Both the position numbers and the translations under genes were made by a program. The notes beneath the pieces are model-generated. The model was not told where the DNA came from, made no database searches, and worked only from the letters and a program-made list of their open reading frames with translations. A DNA stretch of 64,000 bases from CAIWHR01 sp963813415 (GTDB lineage Bacteria; Pseudomonadota; Gammaproteobacteria; Burkholderiales; Casimicrobiaceae): NCBI GenBank assembly GCA_963813415.1, contig CAWEYW010000011.1, forward strand, positions 186,001-250,000, written 5' to 3'. The first letter of the stretch is position 1. Each line of letters starts with the position of its first letter. This document shows positions 52,769 to 60,535 of this stretch, piece by piece.

Positions 52769-53432
52769 GAGGGTCCCTGGCGACGAGGTAGCCAACTCCG
52801 CGCACCGTGCGGATGCCGTCCGGACCAAGCTTGCGGCGCAGGCGATGCACGAGCACCTCGACCGCATTGCTGCCGACTTCCTCGCCCCATGCGTAGAGCC
52901 GTTCCTCAAGCTGCTCGCGCGATAGCGCCCGGCCGGCGTTCAGCAACAGTTCGTGCAACAGCGCGAATTCGCGCGGGTGCAGCGACACGGGAACGCCCCG
53001 CAACGTCACCTCGCGACTCGCGGGATCGAGCCCGATCTCGCCGGCGCGGAGCTTCGGCGACGCCTCGCCGCGTGCACGCCGCACAAGCGCGCGCAGCCGC
53101 GCCGCGACTTCATGCAGGTCGGCGGGTTTGACGAGATAGTCGTCGGCACCGCCGTCGAGGCCGCGGATGCGGTCGTCTACACCATCGCGTGCGGTCAGGA
53201 TCAGCACTGGCAGGCGCTCGTTCTTCGCCCGCAGGCGAGCGAGGAGTGCATCTCCCGAACGCCGCGGCAGGCCAAGGTCGAGGACCAATGCCGCATAGGG
53301 TGCGCCCGCCAACGCATTCTCGGCGACAATGCCATCGCGCGCCCAGTCGACATCGAAGCCCGCCTGGCGCAAGCCGACCTGCAGCGCGTCGCCCAACAGC
53401 GCGTCGTCTTCGGCGAGCAGGATGCGCATCAT
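52761..53432 (-). CDS. QseB/PmrA-type OmpR-family response regulator
   Basis: A 223-residue regulator: receiver domain with acidic EDD (8-10), phosphorylated Asp52 in LVLDLGLPRRSG and Lys102 in LVKP, then a winged-helix DNA-binding domain (VSLHPREFALLHELLLNAGR ... SNAVEVLVHRLRRKLG ... IRTVRGVGYLV). ATG 53432 comes 7 bases after the cytochrome b stop; ATG 53429 is adjacent. Paired with the QseC-type kinase, whose gene overlaps its end by 8 bases. The direct repeat at 55300-55316 fits this subfamily's binding sites. Confidence 0.92.
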   Translation of the reverse strand: MMRILLAEDDALLGDALQVGLRQAGFDVDWARDGIVAENALAGAPYAALVLDLGLPRRSGDALLARLRAKNERLPVLILTARDGVDDRIRGLDGGADDYLVKPADLHEVAARLRALVRRARGEASPKLRAGEIGLDPASREVTLRGVPVSLHPREFALLHELLLNAGRALSREQLEERLYAWGEEVGSNAVEVLVHRLRRKLGPDGIRTVRGVGYLVARDPRG

Positions 53433-53439
53433 CGGTCCA

Positions 53440-54144
53440 CTAATCGTCGTGGCGCCCAGCATCCACGCCGGCGTGCGCGGGAGAGGTGATGCTGATCAAT
53501 GTCTGTTGCAGTTCGAGTCCCGGCGTGGGAATGAGCCCAGTCCAGAAGCTCACCACCAGGCCGATCAGCGCGACGGCGACGAACCGACGGGGTTGGCTGA
53601 TACCTTCGCCTGGCGCGCCTCGCTTGCGACCCGTCAGCATGCCGGCCGCCAGGTTCTCGCGATGCGCGAGGCTGCCGACGACAACCCCTGCGATGTGGAC
53701 GATCACCACCGCCAGCATCGCATTGGCGACGCCCTCGTGCAGTTCACCGAACCATTTGCCGCCGCCGTCGGCGAACGCGGCAAGTCCGGTGAACGCGGTC
53801 GCTGCCGCAAGGATCAGCAGCGCATAGATGGCGAGGCTCCCCGCCGGATTATGGCCGACGTGGTGCTCCGGCCGCGCTGAAACGAGCGATCGCAAATACG
53901 CGAGCGCACGTCGCGGGGCCAGCGGCAACGCGCCGAACCGGGCATAGCGGGTGCCGAACACGCCCCACAGGACGCGGAAGACGACCATGGCCAGCGCGGT
54001 GTAGCCCAATACGGCGTGCACGTCGCGCCAGCGCTCCGATTCGGCGGTCAGGAAGGCACCGACAAATGAGCCGGCCAGCAGCCAGTGGAAGACGCGCAGG
54101 GGGAGATCCCAGACGAGGACGGTTGCGCGACTTGAATTGTGCAT
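53440..54144 (-). CDS. Cytochrome b561-like membrane protein
   Basis: A 234-residue di-haem b-type membrane cytochrome of the Ni-hydrogenase/b561 class. Four or five helices; His ligand candidates in LRVFHWLLAGS, WRDVHAVLGYTAL, GELHEGVANAML and VIVHIAGVVVG. The C-terminus (VSFWTGLIPTPGLELQQTL) follows an extra helix. It is likely to transfer quinol electrons to the diheme cytochrome encoded just upstream (14 bases). ATG 54144 has AAGGAAAATCC upstream. Confidence 0.9.
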   Translation of the reverse strand: MHNSSRATVLVWDLPLRVFHWLLAGSFVGAFLTAESERWRDVHAVLGYTALAMVVFRVLWGVFGTRYARFGALPLAPRRALAYLRSLVSARPEHHVGHNPAGSLAIYALLILAAATAFTGLAAFADGGGKWFGELHEGVANAMLAVVIVHIAGVVVGSLAHRENLAAGMLTGRKRGAPGEGISQPRRFVAVALIGLVVSFWTGLIPTPGLELQQTLISITSPAHAGVDAGRHDD

Positions 54145-54158
54145 GGATTTTCCTTTGC

Positions 54159-54647
54159 TTAGCGCGGAATTCTTACCGCATGCTCATTGAAGTCGGCGGC
54201 GGCGGCGCCCCGGTGGCAGGCCCCGCAGTTCGCCGCCGTCTTGATGCTCGACGAACGAAAGATTGCCGCCGAGACCTCGTCGTGCTTGTGCCGGAACCAG
54301 CGTGTGGTAGTGATACGGGGCTGCGCCTCGGCCGCGCGACCTTCGCCGCGCCCCGCGTTGGCCGCGAGGAAACGGTCGATCTCTGTCGCGGTGTTGGTGT
54401 CGATGGAAGCGTCGACGCCGAAGTGGCGGTCGAGCGATCCCATCAGCTGGCGCCATTCCGCCACAGGGAGCAGCGCGGGTGGATAGGCCACGTGGCAGCT
54501 GCCGCACTCGGCGCGCCAGCTCGCGTTCTCGGCCATGCGGTTCGGCGATTTCCCTTGGGCATCGACGGCGAGCAGCGTGAAGACGAGCAGCGGGGCGGTG
54601 ATCCATACGGTGAGGTCGAACCAACGACGTTTGCGTACGATATTCAT
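54159..54647 (-). CDS. Diheme cytochrome c (DHC type)
   Basis: A 162-residue exported diheme protein: N-terminal membrane segment (about 12-28), haem motifs CGSCH (48-52) and CGACH (141-145), with VAYPPALLPVAEWRQLM typical of the DHC family that partners the sphaeroides haem protein. ATG 54647 follows GGAGCCACAG; the longer frame to 54878 runs into the SHP gene and is rejected. It is 11 bases after the SHP gene. Expected role: passing electrons from the cytochrome b to SHP. Confidence 0.92.
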   Translation of the reverse strand: MNIVRKRRWFDLTVWITAPLLVFTLLAVDAQGKSPNRMAENASWRAECGSCHVAYPPALLPVAEWRQLMGSLDRHFGVDASIDTNTATEIDRFLAANAGRGEGRAAEAQPRITTTRWFRHKHDEVSAAIFRSSSIKTAANCGACHRGAAAADFNEHAVRIPR

Positions 54648-54658
54648 CTGTGGCTCCT

Positions 54659-55078
54659 TCAATTCAGGGAACGCAGGAAGGCGACGACATCGCCCTTTTC
54701 CTGTGCCGTGCACGCCCGGCCGAGCACGTCGCCGCAGTTGCGTTTGAACCACTTCTCGACCTTGACAGGGTCGGTGAAGCGCTCGGCATTCGCGGCGGGC
54801 GCGAGCGGCTGCACGACATTCCCCGTGCGCGCATGCCGTCCCGGGACCACGGGTCTTGCCGTATGGCAGGTCGCGCAACTCCAGTCATTGCCATGCGTCG
54901 AACGAAAAAACTCGCCGCCGCGCACGGCCGAAACACCATTGAAACTGGCCACCTCCTTGCGGGCAATCGCTTCGTACTCGGCCTGCAGTTGATCAGGCGT
55001 CACAGCGTGAGCAGCGGCTGCAGAAAGGGCGCCGGCGACGGCGAGGATGGAAAGAGAGCGGCGGACAACGCGGGGCAT
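54659..55078 (-). CDS. shp: Sphaeroides haem protein-type cytochrome c (DUF1924, SHP)
   Basis: A 139-residue exported monohaem cytochrome: signal peptide to residue 25 (SAAAAHA), haem motif CATCH (68-72), and the DUF1924 core GRHARTGNVVQPLAPAAN, RFTDPVKVEKWFKRNC and TAQEKGDVVAFLRSL. In characterised SHPs an Asn acts as a displaceable haem ligand so the haem can bind oxygen or NO; Asn114 beside Cys115 is the candidate here, and Cys123 could form a disulfide with it. ATG 55078 follows GGAGACCGGCC. It follows the 41-residue exported peptide after 11 bases. Confidence 0.9.
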   Translation of the reverse strand: MPRVVRRSLSILAVAGALSAAAAHAVTPDQLQAEYEAIARKEVASFNGVSAVRGGEFFRSTHGNDWSCATCHTARPVVPGRHARTGNVVQPLAPAANAERFTDPVKVEKWFKRNCGDVLGRACTAQEKGDVVAFLRSLN

Positions 55079-55089
55079 GGCCGGTCTCC

Positions 55090-55215
55090 TTAACTGATTT
55101 GGCTTCGCACCACGTCGGCGAGCTTCAATGGTTGTTCCGGGGGCGGCGCGGCCACGGCAAACGTGGTGGCAGCGGAAAGGGCGATTACGGTCAACGCGAA
55201 TGTGCGGATCTTCAT
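55090..55215 (-). CDS. 41-residue exported peptide at the head of the SHP operon
   Basis: ATG 55215 with the strong site AGGAG 9 bases upstream opens a 41-codon frame ending at TAA 55090-55092, 11 bases before shp. The first 23 residues (MKIRTFALTVIALSAATTFA and VAA) are a good signal peptide; the mature remainder is only about 18 residues, starting PPPEQPLKLADVV. No Cys or haem motif. Spacing and ribosome-binding site match the other genes of the operon, which argues for a real gene. Function unknown; possibly an accessory to SHP or DHC, or a leader. Confidence 0.7.
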   Translation of the reverse strand: MKIRTFALTVIALSAATTFAVAAPPPEQPLKLADVVRSQIS

Positions 55216-55299
55216 GGCACGTTCTCCTGGAGGTGCGCGCCGCAGTCGGAAGCCCCTTGCTTCCACGCCCGCGCAACGCCTCCAGACTAAGCACGCGAC

Positions 55300-55316
55300 C
55301 TTACGCCATGCTTACC
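55300..55316. promoter_or_regulatory. PmrA/QseB-like direct repeat upstream of the SHP operon
   Basis: CTTACG-N5-CTTACC, two hexamers with 11-base periodicity, about 85-100 bases upstream of the first gene of the operon. OmpR-family regulators of the PmrA/QseB group bind such hexamer-N5-hexamer repeats. The rest of 55216-55738 shows no gene. Confidence 0.5.
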
Positions 55317-55738
55317 AGACGCAGGATTCTGGTCGTGGCCGCAGAGCCGTTCCGGTTGGCGCCTCTTCCCACATGGGAGCCTTGTCGCCGACGCATCCCC
55401 GCCACCGCCGTCGAGCCATCGGGGGTCGCCGCACCGATCATTCACCGCTACGGACACGACCGAAGTGGCTCATGCCCGTGCCGGAACATCAGTGTCGGCT
55501 TCCCGGCATTCTTCGCGGCCTTGCTGACGTCTCTTCATGGCCGTGAACCGCCTGATCGACGATACGTCGCGGAACCCATTGCGGTCGCCGGACTGCGCAA
55601 CGCGGTCCTTTTGCCTAACGTGCGGGGCACTTTCAAGACTTCCGATTAGAGTACCTTCTTCGTTATGATTCGTCGCATCAATGGCGAGAAAGGGCTTCCC
55701 GCCTCGAACCGCTCTGAAGTTGTGTGAAGGAGCACGCA

Positions 55739-56080
55739 ATGCCTCGATACTTGATCTCATTCGACGACGGGTCGATGGACCATATACCCGAGCAGGACTG
55801 GCCGGCAGTGGGCGAGTCGGCGCATGCAGTTGTCAGGGACGCCAAGGCCGCTGGGGTCTGGATCTTCGGTGGCGGCATTCAACGCCAGCGATCGAGCATC
55901 GTCGCAACTGACGGAACCATTGCAGATGGACCGGTACCGGAAATAAAGGCGGTGCTGGGCGGGTTCTCCATAATCGAGGTGTCCTCGCGGGACGACGCGT
56001 TGATGTGGGCTGCGCGAATCGCCCGCGCGTGTCGGTGCGCACAGGAGGTCCGTGAGATTATGTTCGACGCGGAGTCCTGA
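55739..56080 (+). CDS. YCII-related domain protein
   Basis: A 113-residue YCII/DGPF-type protein with a ferredoxin-like fold: YLISFDDGSMDHIPEQDWPA, AAGVWIFGGGIQRQ, DGTIADGPVPEIKAVLGGF (the DGPF-like motif) and DALMWAARIARAC. ATG 55739 follows GAAGGAG; 5 in-frame codons upstream belong to the leader. The role of such proteins is unknown, though some act with ECF sigma factors; none is nearby. Confidence 0.85.
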   Translation: MPRYLISFDDGSMDHIPEQDWPAVGESAHAVVRDAKAAGVWIFGGGIQRQRSSIVATDGTIADGPVPEIKAVLGGFSIIEVSSRDDALMWAARIARACRCAQEVREIMFDAES

Positions 56081-56541
56081 CCGAGCGCCGAGATCATTAC
56101 GCGACATTCCGCACTACGTGGAGATCTATCCCGTGCCGGATTCTATAGACCGTGGACCGTCGAAGTTCGACCCCAACCATGAAATACCTCCGACACGCCG
56201 CTGGCACGACTGACCGCATTGGAGAACGAGGCGCAACGGCTGCTATTGGCCGTTACCAGTCGAGATCGTTTCGGCCGCCTTTCCCAATGCCCTGACCTGC
56301 AGTCGCATCGGTGCGCACCCTCCGATGAACCGCGGCCAGACCAAATTCGATGCTGCAACCCCAGACGGGCTGAAACAGCTCCTCGGTGAACCACGATCGC
56401 AAGCGGCCCGCCACAATGGCGACGCCGACGCTGAGGCATTCGGCGATCCACTTCTGTTCGGACTCCACCTTAACAAGGTGTCCACGAAACCGAGAGCAGC
56501 CCAAGGCTCGATGCGACGCCGGCGGTGACAGCTTTCGGGGG
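56081..56541. other. 460-base gap with no convincing gene
   Basis: Short open frames on both strands (for example 56253-56504 minus) lack recognisable domains or good start sites. The segment may hold decayed coding DNA. No terminator hairpin or promoter stands out. Confidence 0.5.
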
Positions 56542-57522
56542 TTACAGCTCCAACGCGTAGAGCAGGACCCCGTGCTGAGGACTGCACACGGCGAGCGTGT
56601 CGCGGTGGATCGCTATGCCTTTCGGTCCACCTTCCATCTTGTTCGCCGCGTTGATCGCGCGAAACCCGCTTTCCGAACCGACGACCTGCTGCCCGCCCGG
56701 AAGCAGGGACCATTGCATCTTGCCGTCGAGGTTCATCGGGGCGAAGACGCTGAAGAAGTTCGCGCCGGCATTCGTCACGATGAGGTGATTGGCCGCAGTG
56801 AACGCCAGCGAATGCGGATAGCGAAAGCCGGCATCCGCGATGACCGCGGCCGGCGCGGGGCCGAATCTGAACCTGCCGCTCGAGGCAACGCGGTCCCGGC
56901 GCTGGAATATGCTGACGGAATGGTTCCCGTGATTGGCGACCGCCAGCCACTCGCCCGACGGAGAAAACGCCAAGCCATCGGGCTCAGCAAGACCCTGCCA
57001 AACCTCGAAGCTGGGATGATGGTCGAAGGCGAGGGGTGAGTCCGATCGCTTGCGATAGAACGAGATGGTGCCGGTCGCGAGATTGCATGCCGCCAGGTGA
57101 TCGTTCAAGGGAGGTACGAAGGCAACCCCGTCGGAGAAGTTGAGCCGTGTGGTGGCCCCCGAAATCTCGAAGGCCGGTTCGGGTCCGAATCGTCCGGTGA
57201 CGCTGTCGTTGCGGTAGATCGTGATCGAACCGCGCCGTTGGGCAACGGCGAGCAGCTCGCCGCCTGTCGCCGGCGCAAAGGAGACGTCATGCGGATAGCT
57301 GAGGCGTGATGCCGGCCCGCAGAGGGTGCCGCAGGGCTCTGTCTCGAACTGGCCGCCCGATTGGCGGCGAAACAGCAGGACGGTATCCGCATCGGCCGTG
57401 GCGATAGCCATCATGCTGCCGGAAGACGATATCGCGATCCCCTCGGCCCGTTGCTGCCGCGTCGAAAACGCGAGCGTCTGGATGGGCTTGATGCGAATGT
57501 CGCTGGCGCTGGCGGTCTCCAT
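56542..57522 (-). CDS. Beta-propeller protein (lactonase/YncE-like)
   Basis: A 326-residue protein made of six or seven repeated blades, each with a pattern such as GIAISSSGSMMAIATADADTV, HDVSFAPATGGELLAVAQ, DGLAFSPSGEWLAVANHG and HSLAFTAANHLIVTNAG. This fits the lactonase/YncE seven-bladed propeller fold. No signal peptide from ATG 57522; a longer start at 57639 would add a Cys/Arg-rich stretch and is less likely. Enzymatic activity cannot be stated. No obvious operon partner. Confidence 0.8.
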   Translation of the reverse strand: METASASDIRIKPIQTLAFSTRQQRAEGIAISSSGSMMAIATADADTVLLFRRQSGGQFETEPCGTLCGPASRLSYPHDVSFAPATGGELLAVAQRRGSITIYRNDSVTGRFGPEPAFEISGATTRLNFSDGVAFVPPLNDHLAACNLATGTISFYRKRSDSPLAFDHHPSFEVWQGLAEPDGLAFSPSGEWLAVANHGNHSVSIFQRRDRVASSGRFRFGPAPAAVIADAGFRYPHSLAFTAANHLIVTNAGANFFSVFAPMNLDGKMQWSLLPGGQQVVGSESGFRAINAANKMEGGPKGIAIHRDTLAVCSPQHGVLLYALEL

Positions 57523-58104
57523 TGCGTGGCTCGTGACCAAGCGTTCTGCACGGCAACATCTTACCTGATGGGCGCTATGCCTCGCAGCGGGACTCGTATC
57601 GTTCGCGCAGCAGAATCCGGAGGTCTGGCTGTGGTTCAATCGACTGCTGGCAATTTCGTCGAGCCCGGCGCGTGCTTCGAGCAGGTCGCCTCGGACGCAT
57701 TCCAGCGCAGCTTCTGCATTCCGAAGGCCGTCCTCATCACCGCTTCGTCGTGCGCTCCAAGCCGTTGAGCCACCGGACGGCTGTTCGCCACAGCGTCGAC
57801 GGCTTCTTCAGCGTCTCGACCGGGAGCACCTCGTGGAGCTGTACGAACATCTGCACGGTCCGCAGCGCGCCGTCGTATTCATCCACGAAGTTGCGCACAC
57901 GATCCATAGCGTCGCGAAGCTACGCCTGCGCGACACGCGCGCGTTTCGTCGCGGCGCAGGTCGCCCGCTGGCTTCGATTCGTCCGGCAGAACCCGGGCGC
58001 CTGGATGCGGCCGCTGGCCACGATCCGCGACCAGTCCGAATTCGAGCCGCTGGCTCTGCAGGGCCGAACGAACGGCTCGCGTCGGCACTAGAACCTGACG
58101 GCGC
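57523..58104. other. 580-base gap with no convincing gene
   Basis: Frames on both strands reach about 140-230 codons (57672-58091, 57833-58528 plus), but all are Arg/Ser/Ala-rich without domain signatures, as in GC-rich non-coding or shadow frames. Possibly decayed sequence between the propeller gene and the ABC transporter operon. Confidence 0.5.
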
Positions 58105-58836
58105 CTATATGGCGTGGATCACCCGCCTCAGAAAATCCCGCGTCCGTTCGTTCTTCGGATTCTGCAGGACGTCCTCGGGCGTTCCCTGCTCGAGGATGCG
58201 CCCCTGGTCCAGGAACAGCACGCGATCGGCCACTTCGCGGGCGAAGCCCATCTCGTGGGTGACCACCACCATCGTCATCCCTTCCTCCGCGAGTTGCTGC
58301 ATGACGCGGAGCACGTCGCCGACCAGTTCCGGATCGAGGGCGCTGGTGGGCTCGTCGAACAGGATGACTTTCGGTTTCATGGCCAGCGAGCGCGCGATCG
58401 CCACGCGCTGCTGCTGGCCGCCGGAAAGCTTTGCCGGGTACGCGTCGAGCTTGTCGCCCAGGCCGACCTTGTTCAGCAGCGCCCGGCCTTCTTCAAGCGC
58501 CTGTGCCTTCGGTACCTTCTTCACGTAGATCGGCCCTTCGATCACGTTTTGGATCGCGGTCCGGTGGGGGAACAGGTTGAAGCGCTGGAACACCATGCCG
58601 ACTTCGGTACGCAAGCGATGGATGTCGCGATCGTCCTTGCGGATCGACCGCCCCTCGATCATCAGGTCGCCGGAGTCGTACGACTCCAGGCCGTTCATGC
58701 AGCGGAGCAGCGTGGACTTGCCCGAGCCGGAGGCGCCGATGATGCACACCACCTCGCTTTTGGCGATCTCGAGACTGACGTCGTCGAGCACCCGGTGGGT
58801 GCCGAAGGACTTCGACAGGTGGGTGACCGAGATCAT
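58105..58836 (-). CDS. Polar amino-acid ABC transporter ATP-binding protein (GlnQ-like)
   Basis: A 243-residue ATPase: Walker A GASGSGKST (34-42), Q-loop MVFQRFNLFPH, signature LSGGQQQRVAIARSL, Walker B VILFDEPTSALD and switch His in VVTHEMGFAREVADRV. It fits the polar amino-acid (HAAT/PAAT) type. ATG 58836 overlaps the end of the permease gene; the longer frame to 59331 lies inside the permease and is rejected. Last gene of the transporter operon. Confidence 0.95.
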   Translation of the reverse strand: MISVTHLSKSFGTHRVLDDVSLEIAKSEVVCIIGASGSGKSTLLRCMNGLESYDSGDLMIEGRSIRKDDRDIHRLRTEVGMVFQRFNLFPHRTAIQNVIEGPIYVKKVPKAQALEEGRALLNKVGLGDKLDAYPAKLSGGQQQRVAIARSLAMKPKVILFDEPTSALDPELVGDVLRVMQQLAEEGMTMVVVTHEMGFAREVADRVLFLDQGRILEQGTPEDVLQNPKNERTRDFLRRVIHAI

Positions 58837-59495
58837 CGCCGCCCGAACCGTTTTTCGAGCCAGTGCACCAGCACGGTCAGCGGCAGGCTCATCGTCAGGT
58901 AGAGCAGCGCGACGAGCGTGAAAACCGTCATGTTCTTGAACGTGGAGGAAGCAATCAGCTGTCCCTGCCGCATGAGTTCGGCCACCGTGATGGTCGACGC
59001 GATCGACGAGTCCTTCAGCATCATGATCATCGTGTTGCCGTACGGCGGCAGCGTGATGCGGATCGCCTGCGGCATGATCACGCGGCGCAGCAGCAGCAGG
59101 TAGCGCATCCCGAGCGACTGCGCGGCCTCGATCTGCCCGTGATCGATCGCTTCGATGCCGGCGCGGAAGTTCTCCGCCTGGTACGCGGAGTACGCGATCC
59201 CCAGCCCGATGAAGCCGGCCTGGAACGCCGTGAGGCTGATGCCGATGTCCGGGAAGACGAAGTAGATGTAGAACAGCTGCACGATGATCGGAATACCGCG
59301 GATGACCGTGATGTATGTCGTCGCCGGCCAACGAACCAGCGCGTACGGCGACAACCGCATCAGCGCCAGCACGAATCCGAGCGCCGTCGACATCACCAGC
59401 GCAAGTGCGGTGAGCTTGACGGTCGTCCAGCAGCCCTGCGCGAGGATCGGCAGGAACTCGCGCGCGTCGTTCAGGAAGGCGTCGGAGAACACCAA
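58833..59495 (-). CDS. Polar amino-acid ABC transporter permease
   Basis: A 220-residue HisM/GlnP-type inner-membrane subunit with about five helices. The EAA loop reads EAAQSLGMRYLLLLRRVIMPQ, and VIRGIPIIVQLFYIYFV is the usual N-half motif. It is 89 bases after the substrate-binding protein gene and overlaps the ATPase gene by 4 bases. With only one permease gene, it likely forms a homodimer. Confidence 0.94.
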   Translation of the reverse strand: MVFSDAFLNDAREFLPILAQGCWTTVKLTALALVMSTALGFVLALMRLSPYALVRWPATTYITVIRGIPIIVQLFYIYFVFPDIGISLTAFQAGFIGLGIAYSAYQAENFRAGIEAIDHGQIEAAQSLGMRYLLLLRRVIMPQAIRITLPPYGNTMIMMLKDSSIASTITVAELMRQGQLIASSTFKNMTVFTLVALLYLTMSLPLTVLVHWLEKRFGRR

Positions 59496-59584
59496 ACCGT
59501 GCGTCGGATCGTCAGGGATGGCGGGCCGCGGAAAGTGGAGAGGCGAACGGCGCGGCGGGGCGCCCTCCGCCTCTCAGGCCCGAA

Positions 59585-60346
59585 CTACTTGAGGTTCCAC
59601 TTCTTCAGAATCTCGTCGAGCTTGCCGCTCGACTTTACATTGGCCAGCCCGGCATTGATCTTCGCCAGCAGTTCCTTGTCGCCCTTGCGCACACCCATGC
59701 CAACCGAGCCTTCCATCTTGGGCTCGTAGGTGTCCGCGACCTTCGCGCCGGAATCCTTGCGTTGCGACAGCTGGTAGCGAACAATCGGCCCGTCGCCGAA
59801 GCCGGCCTTGATGCGGCCCAGTCCGACGTCGCGGATGATGTCGGCGATCGAGTCGTACGTCTTCACCTCGGCGAACTCGCCGTTCTTCTTCAGGAAGTCG
59901 ACGTACACGGTGCCGACCTGCGCGCCGACGACCGCCCCTTTCAGCTCGGCCAGCGACTTGTACTTCGTGTTGTCGTCCGCCTTGATGATCATGCCCTCGG
60001 GATACGGGAACACGGGATCGCTGAAGTCGATCACTTCCCTGCGCGCGGGCGTGATCAGCATCGCCGCCGAGATGATGTCGATCTTGTTGCTGGTCAGCGA
60101 GGGAATCAGGGCCGAGAACGGCGTGGCCTCCACCTGCACCTTGAATCCCTGGTCCTGCCCGATCGCCGTGATCAGGTCGACCATCGCCCCTTCGATCGTC
60201 TGCGTCTTGGTGTCCATGAAGGTGAAGGGCACCCCGGTCGGAGTCGAGCCGACCTTGTAGGTCTGCTGCGCCAGCGCCCCGCCCGTCCCGAAACTCAGCG
60301 CGACGACCGTCGCGATTGCCAACCACTTCCCGAGCGTGAAGTTCAT
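59585..60346 (-). CDS. Polar amino-acid ABC transporter substrate-binding protein
   Basis: A 253-residue periplasmic solute-binding protein (SBP family 3). Signal peptide to GGALAQ (about residue 26), then YKVGSTPTGVPFTFMDTKTQTIEGAMVDL, ALIPSLTSNKIDIISAAMLITPARREVIDFSDP and AELKGAVVGAQVGTVY. ATG 60346 follows AGGAGACAGACAGC. The ligand is not determined by sequence; the divergent FAD oxidase suggests an amino acid, opine or polyamine. First gene of the transporter operon. Confidence 0.94.
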   Translation of the reverse strand: MNFTLGKWLAIATVVALSFGTGGALAQQTYKVGSTPTGVPFTFMDTKTQTIEGAMVDLITAIGQDQGFKVQVEATPFSALIPSLTSNKIDIISAAMLITPARREVIDFSDPVFPYPEGMIIKADDNTKYKSLAELKGAVVGAQVGTVYVDFLKKNGEFAEVKTYDSIADIIRDVGLGRIKAGFGDGPIVRYQLSQRKDSGAKVADTYEPKMEGSVGMGVRKGDKELLAKINAGLANVKSSGKLDEILKKWNLK

Positions 60347-60468
60347 GCTGTCTGTCTCCTGGTGGGGTTCCACGCGTGAATCGAGCGATGGGCGGCTGCG
60401 GGTGGATGCTTGCCTACAAACCTGCTAGCCGTGGAAATTGCTCAACGATATTACTCAATTACGTGCCA

Positions 60469-60492
60469 GAATTTTCATATTTGTGAAATTTC
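60469..60492. promoter_or_regulatory. AT-rich inverted repeat between ABC operon and oxidase gene
   Basis: Arms GAATTTTCA (60469-60477) and TGAAATTTC (60484-60492) are inverted with one mismatch around the spacer TATTTG. The surrounding segment (60418-60492) is the most AT-rich in this part of the window and lies between two divergent starts, so it is a good candidate for a shared operator. Confidence 0.6.
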
Positions 60493-60535
60493 AACGGGTC
60501 GGCACACGGCGCGCGGCGGGCGCGGGGAGGTTGGG

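Noticed and set aside
56253..56504. 83-codon minus frame between the YCII and propeller genes
   Set aside because: The composition is not extreme, but there is no family match, no good start site and no conserved context; a decayed fragment cannot be excluded.
57672..58528. Plus-strand frames running into the ABC transporter ATPase gene
   Set aside because: Ser/Arg-rich shadow composition with no motifs; part is antisense to the ATPase gene.
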